A model generated the notes under the pieces. That model searched no databases. It was not told where the DNA came from and saw only the letters and a list, made by a program, of their open reading frames with translations. From contig JADHWZ010000027.1 in assembly GCA_016783225.1 (NCBI GenBank), forward strand, positions 1 to 15,921: a stretch of DNA of 15,921 bases, written 5' to 3'. Shown piece by piece: positions 12,589 through 15,921 of this stretch. Made by a program: the position numbers and the translations under genes. This DNA comes from Dehalococcoidia bacterium. Its GTDB lineage: Bacteria > Chloroflexota > Dehalococcoidia > GIF9 > UBA5620. Each line of letters begins with the position of its first letter. Position 1 is the first letter of the stretch.

Positions 12589-14505
12589 ATGAAATTATTA
12601 CAGCCTATTAGCATTGGAAAGATGGAACTGAAAAACCGGCTGGTGGTGCCACCCATGGGGACCGGCTTTAGTGCGCCCGATGGAACGGTATCAGACCGGC
12701 TCATCGAGTACCACGAGGCCAGGGCCAGGGGAGGCTTTGGGCTCGTCATCGTGGAGGTGACCGCTATCGATCCTCTGGGTAAGGGGAGTCCCATCCAGTT
12801 GGGCATCTGGGACGACAAGTTCATACCCGGGTTAGGCCGCCTTGTCGACCGGATCCACGCCGCTGGCGCCAAGATTGCTGTACAGTTGCATCATGCCGGG
12901 CGTGTGGCATTTTCCTCTAATGTCGGTGGCCAGCAGCCCGTAGCCCCATCGCCTATCCCTGACCGCGTTTTTCGAGAGATGCCCAGGGAGCTAACCGTAG
13001 AGGAGATAGGTTCGCTGGTTGAAGCCTATGCCCAGGGGGCACGGCGTGCCAAAGAGAGCGGTTTTGATGCGGTAGAGCTGCATGGCGCCCATGGCTACCT
13101 CATAGCCCAGTTCATGTCAGCTTACGCAAACAAACGGACCGACGAGTACGGCGGTAACTTAGAGGGATTCCTGCGCTTTCCCCTGGAGATCTTGCAGCGG
13201 ACGAGAGAACTGGTGGGGCCTGATTACCCCATCCTGTTCCGCATCAGCGCTGACGAAGCGGTTCCCGAAGGCCGTACCATTGAGGAGAGCGTGGTGGTAG
13301 CCAAGCGGCTCGTTGAGGCGGGCGTTGATGTGCTTCATGTCTCCGCAGGAGTACCTGAGTCGTCTCACCTCACCAGTGCGCCTCCTGCCATGGAGCCAGG
13401 ATTCAATGCCGCGGCGGCTGCTACCATCAAGTCGGCTGTTTCGGTGCCGGTCATTGCCGTAGGACGGATAGTAAACTCTGGCGTTGCCGAGGATATCCTC
13501 AGCTCCGGGAAGGCCGACCTGGTGGCCATTGGGAGGGCGTCATTAACCGACCCTGAATTCGCCATCAAGGCAGCAGAGGGCCGCGATGAGGATATTGTCA
13601 AGTGCCTTTCCTGCAATGAGGGCTGCATTGATATGCTGATGCTGGGCACGCCGCCGATAACCTGCATTCAGAACCCGGCGCTGGGGCGAGAAGCGGAATA
13701 CGCTTCAGCAGCTGCGGCAACGGCCAAGAGGGTGGTGGTTGCTGGTGGTGGGCCAGCGGGTCTGGAAGCAGCCAGGACGGCAGCTTTGTGGGGACATAGG
13801 GTCACCCTGTGTGAAAAGCGCGACTGCCTCGGCGGGCAAGCTCTGCTGGCAGCAGTGCCTCCTACCAAGGAGATTTGGCTGGAGGTGGTTCGGTCTCGAA
13901 TCAAAGACCTGGAGCGATTGGGAGTGGACATAAGGCTGAATTGTGAGCTGACCCCCGGGATGGCTAATGAGTTGTCGCCGGACGTAGTCATAGTGGCCAC
14001 GGGGTCAGCGCCGCTCTTACCGGATATTGCAGGAATAGATCGAGGCAATGTTGTCACCGCTCACGATGTCCTCAGCGGAGCCCCGGTTGGCGTCAGGGTG
14101 GTGGTGGTTGGAGGGGGCATGGTGGGGTGCGAGACCGCCGACTACCTGGCTCAGCAGGGCAAGGACGTGACCATAGTTGAGATGCTCCGGCGTACTGCTC
14201 AGGACGTCTCGCCATCGGCCCGCTACTTTCTGCGCCAGCATCTCAGGGAGAGAAATGTGACGATACTGACCTCCACTCCGGTGAAGGCTATCACTGACGC
14301 TGGCGTGGTTGTTAGCTCCGAGGGGGAAGAGCGAACACTCGAATCTGTGGATACCGTGGTTCTGGCCACAGGGGCAAAATCGGTCAATGACTTGGCTGGA
14401 GTGAAGGATCTCGCCCCGGAGGTGTATGTGGTGGGTGATGCCGCCAGCCCGGGTAAGATACTGCAGGCTGTCCAGCAGGCGGCAGAGGTAGCGCGGAGTC
14501 TGTAG
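12589..14505 (+). CDS. 2,4-dienoyl-CoA reductase-like FMN/Fe-S/FAD enzyme
   Basis: This 638-residue enzyme is of the old-yellow-enzyme/FadH/2-enoate reductase/trimethylamine dehydrogenase group. The N-terminal TIM barrel carries FMN: PPMGTG (21-26), QLHHAGR (99-105), ELHGAHGYLIAQF (163-175, with Y170 at the FadH catalytic tyrosine) and VGRI (291-294). C339-x2-C342-x3-C346-x12-C359 binds a [4Fe-4S] cluster. The FAD domain follows with VVVAGGGPAGLEAA (382-395), an NAD(P) motif VVVVGGGMVGCE (504-515) and VVGDAASPGKI (614-624). The FadH catalytic histidine seems not to be in the same place (nearest is H260), so the reaction may be another C=C reduction. I chose ATG 12589 (GGAG upstream); the frame is open to 12334, but that part overlaps the crotonase gene and looks non-coding. 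It may reduce the enoyl-CoA formed upstream. Confidence 0.85.
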   Translation: MKLLQPISIGKMELKNRLVVPPMGTGFSAPDGTVSDRLIEYHEARARGGFGLVIVEVTAIDPLGKGSPIQLGIWDDKFIPGLGRLVDRIHAAGAKIAVQLHHAGRVAFSSNVGGQQPVAPSPIPDRVFREMPRELTVEEIGSLVEAYAQGARRAKESGFDAVELHGAHGYLIAQFMSAYANKRTDEYGGNLEGFLRFPLEILQRTRELVGPDYPILFRISADEAVPEGRTIEESVVVAKRLVEAGVDVLHVSAGVPESSHLTSAPPAMEPGFNAAAAATIKSAVSVPVIAVGRIVNSGVAEDILSSGKADLVAIGRASLTDPEFAIKAAEGRDEDIVKCLSCNEGCIDMLMLGTPPITCIQNPALGREAEYASAAAATAKRVVVAGGGPAGLEAARTAALWGHRVTLCEKRDCLGGQALLAAVPPTKEIWLEVVRSRIKDLERLGVDIRLNCELTPGMANELSPDVVIVATGSAPLLPDIAGIDRGNVVTAHDVLSGAPVGVRVVVVGGGMVGCETADYLAQQGKDVTIVEMLRRTAQDVSPSARYFLRQHLRERNVTILTSTPVKAITDAGVVVSSEGEERTLESVDTVVLATGAKSVNDLAGVKDLAPEVYVVGDAASPGKILQAVQQAAEVARSL

Positions 14506-14601
14506 AGGGCTCCCGAGGACGAGGAAGAACGTACGCTTGAGGTAGCCGGGGTATTCACGACCGCCAAGCTGCGCTACCTGATTGGTCAAGGCTTGATTCT
14601 A

Positions 14602-14988
14602 TCATTGCCGCTTCCTGAGCTTCTGCCTTTCTATCCTGCGCAGGGTATCGTCGCCAATGCCGAAGTGATGGGCGATCTCGTGACGGACTACTTCGCCTAT
14701 CTCCGTTTCGATTTGTCTCTCAGAGCGGCATCTTGCCTCGATGGGTTTCTGAAAGATGGTTATCTTGTCTGGCAGAACCAGGTTGTAGCCTCTGTCCCGA
14801 CTGGTTTGAGGTACTCCTTCATAAAGACCTAGCAGTTGACTACTATGCCTGAGTCCCAAGTTGCGCACTTGACTTCGGCTCGGCCAGTCCTCTACCACCA
14901 CGTCGACATTTTCCAGTTTGCTCTGGAATTCGGCTGGGAGTTCTTCCAGGGCTTTGGTTACAAGGGCTTCGAACCTGTTCCTGTGCAT
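14602..14988 (-). CDS. Zinc metallopeptidase family protein (DUF1025-like)
   Basis: This 128-residue protein has the zincin motif HEIAHHFGIGDD: H103 and H107 as zinc ligands, E104 as general base, and D113 as probable third ligand (HExxHxxGxxD). The N-terminal half, with F6, LEELPAEF and VDVVVEDWPS, then LLGLYEG and ITIFQKPIE, is the pattern of the short 'metallopeptidase family protein' (PF06262 in my memory), usually 110-140 residues. No signal peptide is seen, so it should be cytoplasmic. The substrate is unknown for the family. It lies 29 bases behind the small membrane protein gene and is probably co-transcribed with it. It converges on the dienoyl-reductase-like gene with 96 bases between the stops. 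No clear ribosome binding site precedes its ATG. Confidence 0.85.
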   Translation of the reverse strand: MHRNRFEALVTKALEELPAEFQSKLENVDVVVEDWPSRSQVRNLGLRHSSQLLGLYEGVPQTSRDRGYNLVLPDKITIFQKPIEARCRSERQIETEIGEVVRHEIAHHFGIGDDTLRRIERQKLRKRQ

Positions 14989-15017
14989 GTCTGTTAGTCT
15001 GCCTGGTTTGGATACTG

Positions 15018-15245
15018 CTACGCCTCGGTGCGGCTTTCAAGATGGGCAAGTATGCGCAGCGCAACCACCCAAATCATGCCCAGATAACATGCGATGGCTA
15101 ATAGGAACCAGAGCATCGGCGTGAAGCCTGCTATCGTTACGTCCGTGGCTGCGGCAACGATGCCAACAATTACTAAGGCGTCGCCGAGAATACCGAAGTA
15201 CCACATGAAAAGCGGGCGTGCTGCCAACTTGGTCAGTTCGTCCAT
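15018..15245 (-). CDS. Small membrane protein, two helices
   Basis: This 75-residue protein begins MDELTKLAARP. Two hydrophobic stretches, about 13-34 and 42-66, are probable membrane helices, and the C-terminus is short and charged (LRILAHLESRTEA). I recognise no family. The frame extends upstream to an ATG at 15284, but AGGAGG (15253-15258) lies seven bases before ATG 15245 and would fall inside the longer version, so I chose 15245. It precedes the metallopeptidase gene by 29 bases on the same strand, suggesting a two-gene operon. Confidence 0.7.
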   Translation of the reverse strand: MDELTKLAARPLFMWYFGILGDALVIVGIVAAATDVTIAGFTPMLWFLLAIACYLGMIWVVALRILAHLESRTEA

Positions 15246-15252
15246 GCTCGCA

Positions 15253-15258
15253 CCTCCT
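15253..15258 (-). promoter_or_regulatory. Ribosome binding site fixing the small membrane protein start
   Basis: AGGAGG on the minus strand, seven bases before ATG 15245. It argues against the longer frame starting at 15284. Confidence 0.7.
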
Positions 15259-15359
15259 ACTGAAGCTTCTGCTCCTATGTTCATTATACATTGCTTTGTC
15301 CGACTTTGGCAGCTATTTAGTGTCGTTTAATCTTCCGAAAACCTCAAATTTGCGAACCA

Positions 15360-15424
15360 ATGTAGTGCGACCTTTCAAGGTCGCCTGGGTGTGGTTCTGG
15401 CGAGGCTAAAGCCTCGCACTACAT
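15360..15424. repeat. 65-base palindromic MITE/REP-like element
   Basis: The ends are perfect 11-base inverted repeats, ATGTAGTGCGA (15360-15370) and TCGCACTACAT (15414-15424). Inside are two further perfect hairpins: GCGACCTT-TC-AAGGTCGC (15367-15384) and GCGAGGCT-AA-AGCCTCGC (15400-15417). The element codes for nothing. The layout is that of short non-autonomous elements or REP doublets scattered through genomes. It lies between two divergent genes. Confidence 0.75.
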
Positions 15425-15517
15425 GTTGCTCAAAAGCAAAGCTGTGTTCTGCTTCTGTAACTGCGTCTACCAATGCGGGAAGGTGTCGTTTCAAAAAGCG
15501 GATAAGGTGCGTGCGTG

Positions 15518-15546
15518 TTGACGACATAGCCGCAACGGGATACAAT
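15518..15546 (+). promoter_or_regulatory. leuS promoter, very close to the start codon
   Basis: TTGACG (15518-15523), a 17-base spacer and TACAAT (15541-15546): ten of twelve consensus bases at optimal spacing. The leuS ATG is at 15556, only nine bases beyond the -10 box, so transcription should start within a few bases of the ATG. No Shine-Dalgarno sequence is seen before that ATG, in agreement. Confidence 0.72.
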
Positions 15547-15555
15547 CAGTCCGTT

Positions 15556-15921
15556 ATGAGTTCTTCTCTCAAATACAACCCCCAGGAAATCGAAAAGAAA
15601 TGGCAGGACAAATGGGCGGCTGATAGGCTTTACGAGGTCAGGGACGATGATAGCCGCCCCAAGCTGTATGAGTTGACCATGTTCCCCTATACCTCGGGTG
15701 ACCTCCATATCGGACACTGGTATGCCATGGCGCCGTCGGACGTCCATGCCAGGTTTAAGCGTATGCAGGGTTATAATGTGCTCCACCCCATGGGCTTCGA
15801 TGCCTTTGGGCTGCCTGCAGAGAACACGGCTATCAGTCGCGGTATTCATCCCTACACCTGGACGATGGAAAATGTCGAGAACATGCGCCGCCAGCTCAAA
15901 AGTATGGGTGCCATATATGAT
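15556..15921 (+). CDS. leuS: Leucyl-tRNA synthetase, N-terminal part
   Basis: The first 122 codons of a class I aminoacyl-tRNA synthetase, cut by the window edge. It charges tRNA-Leu with leucine in the cytoplasm. The start [20 protein letters not shown] is typical of bacterial LeuRS. The ATP-binding HIGH signature appears as [16 protein letters not shown] (about residues 48-63) after [21 protein letters not shown] follows at about 84-98, the usual leucine-site region. Editing domain and KMSKS lie beyond the window. The gene has its own promoter and no visible ribosome binding site. It is a housekeeping gene and not functionally tied to the catabolic cluster. Confidence 0.95.
   Translation, partial: MSSSLKYNPQEIEKKWQDKWAADRLYEVRDDDSRPKLYELTMFPYTSGDLHIGHWYAMAPSDVHARFKRMQGYNVLHPMGFDAFGLPAENTAISRGIHPYTWTMENVENMRRQLKSMGAIYD

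Noticed and set aside
14506..14601. Open frame continuing in phase after the TAG of the dienoyl-reductase-like gene, suggesting readthrough
   Set aside because: Only 32 codons before it becomes antisense to the metallopeptidase gene; family members end at this point, and chance explains the absence of stops.
15430..15849. 139-codon minus-strand frame
   Set aside because: About 70% of it is antisense to leuS, which is unmistakable; the rest covers the leuS promoter region.

Overview
The window looks like a bacterial chromosome fragment with moderate to high GC. It probably comes from an anaerobe: there is an oxygen-sensitive type of 4-hydroxybutyryl-CoA dehydratase, a heterodisulfide-reductase-like Fe-S protein and an Fe-S flavoenzyme of the dienoyl-CoA reductase type. 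The gene mix resembles what I know of Dehalococcoidia (Chloroflexota), but this is an impression; no rRNA or tRNA gene is present to test it.

Left part (1-3500): a loosely packed, visibly more AT-rich accessory region read on the minus strand. It holds an edge-truncated unknown gene (1-372), a doubtful small ORF that overlaps it as ATGA, a possible uracil-DNA-glycosylase-fold protein (649-1497), a coiled-coil membrane protein (1675-2160) and a DUF6125/L-2-amino-thiazoline-4-carboxylic-acid-hydrolase-like protein (2401-2904). A 30-base dispersed repeat occurs at 2286 and 3185, with a third copy at 4677 inside the metabolic cluster. The 600-base gap before 3502 carries palindromes and ends in a perfect consensus promoter (TTGACA, 17 nt, TATAAT).

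Central part (3502-14505): eight plus-strand genes forming a catabolic cluster. In order they are an HdrC-HdrB-like Fe-S fusion, an ornithine cyclodeaminase/mu-crystallin family protein, a class III aminotransferase, an SDR oxidoreductase, two tandem paralogous 4-hydroxybutyryl-CoA-dehydratase-family enzymes (about 88% identical by hand alignment), a crotonase, and an FMN/Fe-S/FAD 2,4-dienoyl-CoA-reductase-like enzyme. The simplest reading is anaerobic breakdown of an omega-amino acid such as 4-aminobutyrate or a homologue: transamination, reduction to the hydroxy acid, radical dehydration of its CoA ester to an enoyl-CoA, then hydration/oxidation or reduction. No CoA transferase or ligase is in the window, so the pathway is incomplete here. 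Both dehydratases keep the four cluster ligands but differ from the Clostridium aminobutyricum enzyme at several active-site positions, so the real substrate may be different. Gaps between genes are fairly large (67-456 bases), and one holds a strong bulged hairpin.

Right part (14506-15921): a converging minus-strand pair, a small two-helix membrane protein followed by a HExxH metallopeptidase; then a compact 65-base palindromic MITE-like element; then the start of leuS on the plus strand. A near-consensus promoter (TTGACG, 17 nt, TACAAT) lies so close to the leuS ATG that its mRNA should be leaderless or nearly so.

No CRISPR array, intact transposase, tRNA or rRNA gene was seen.
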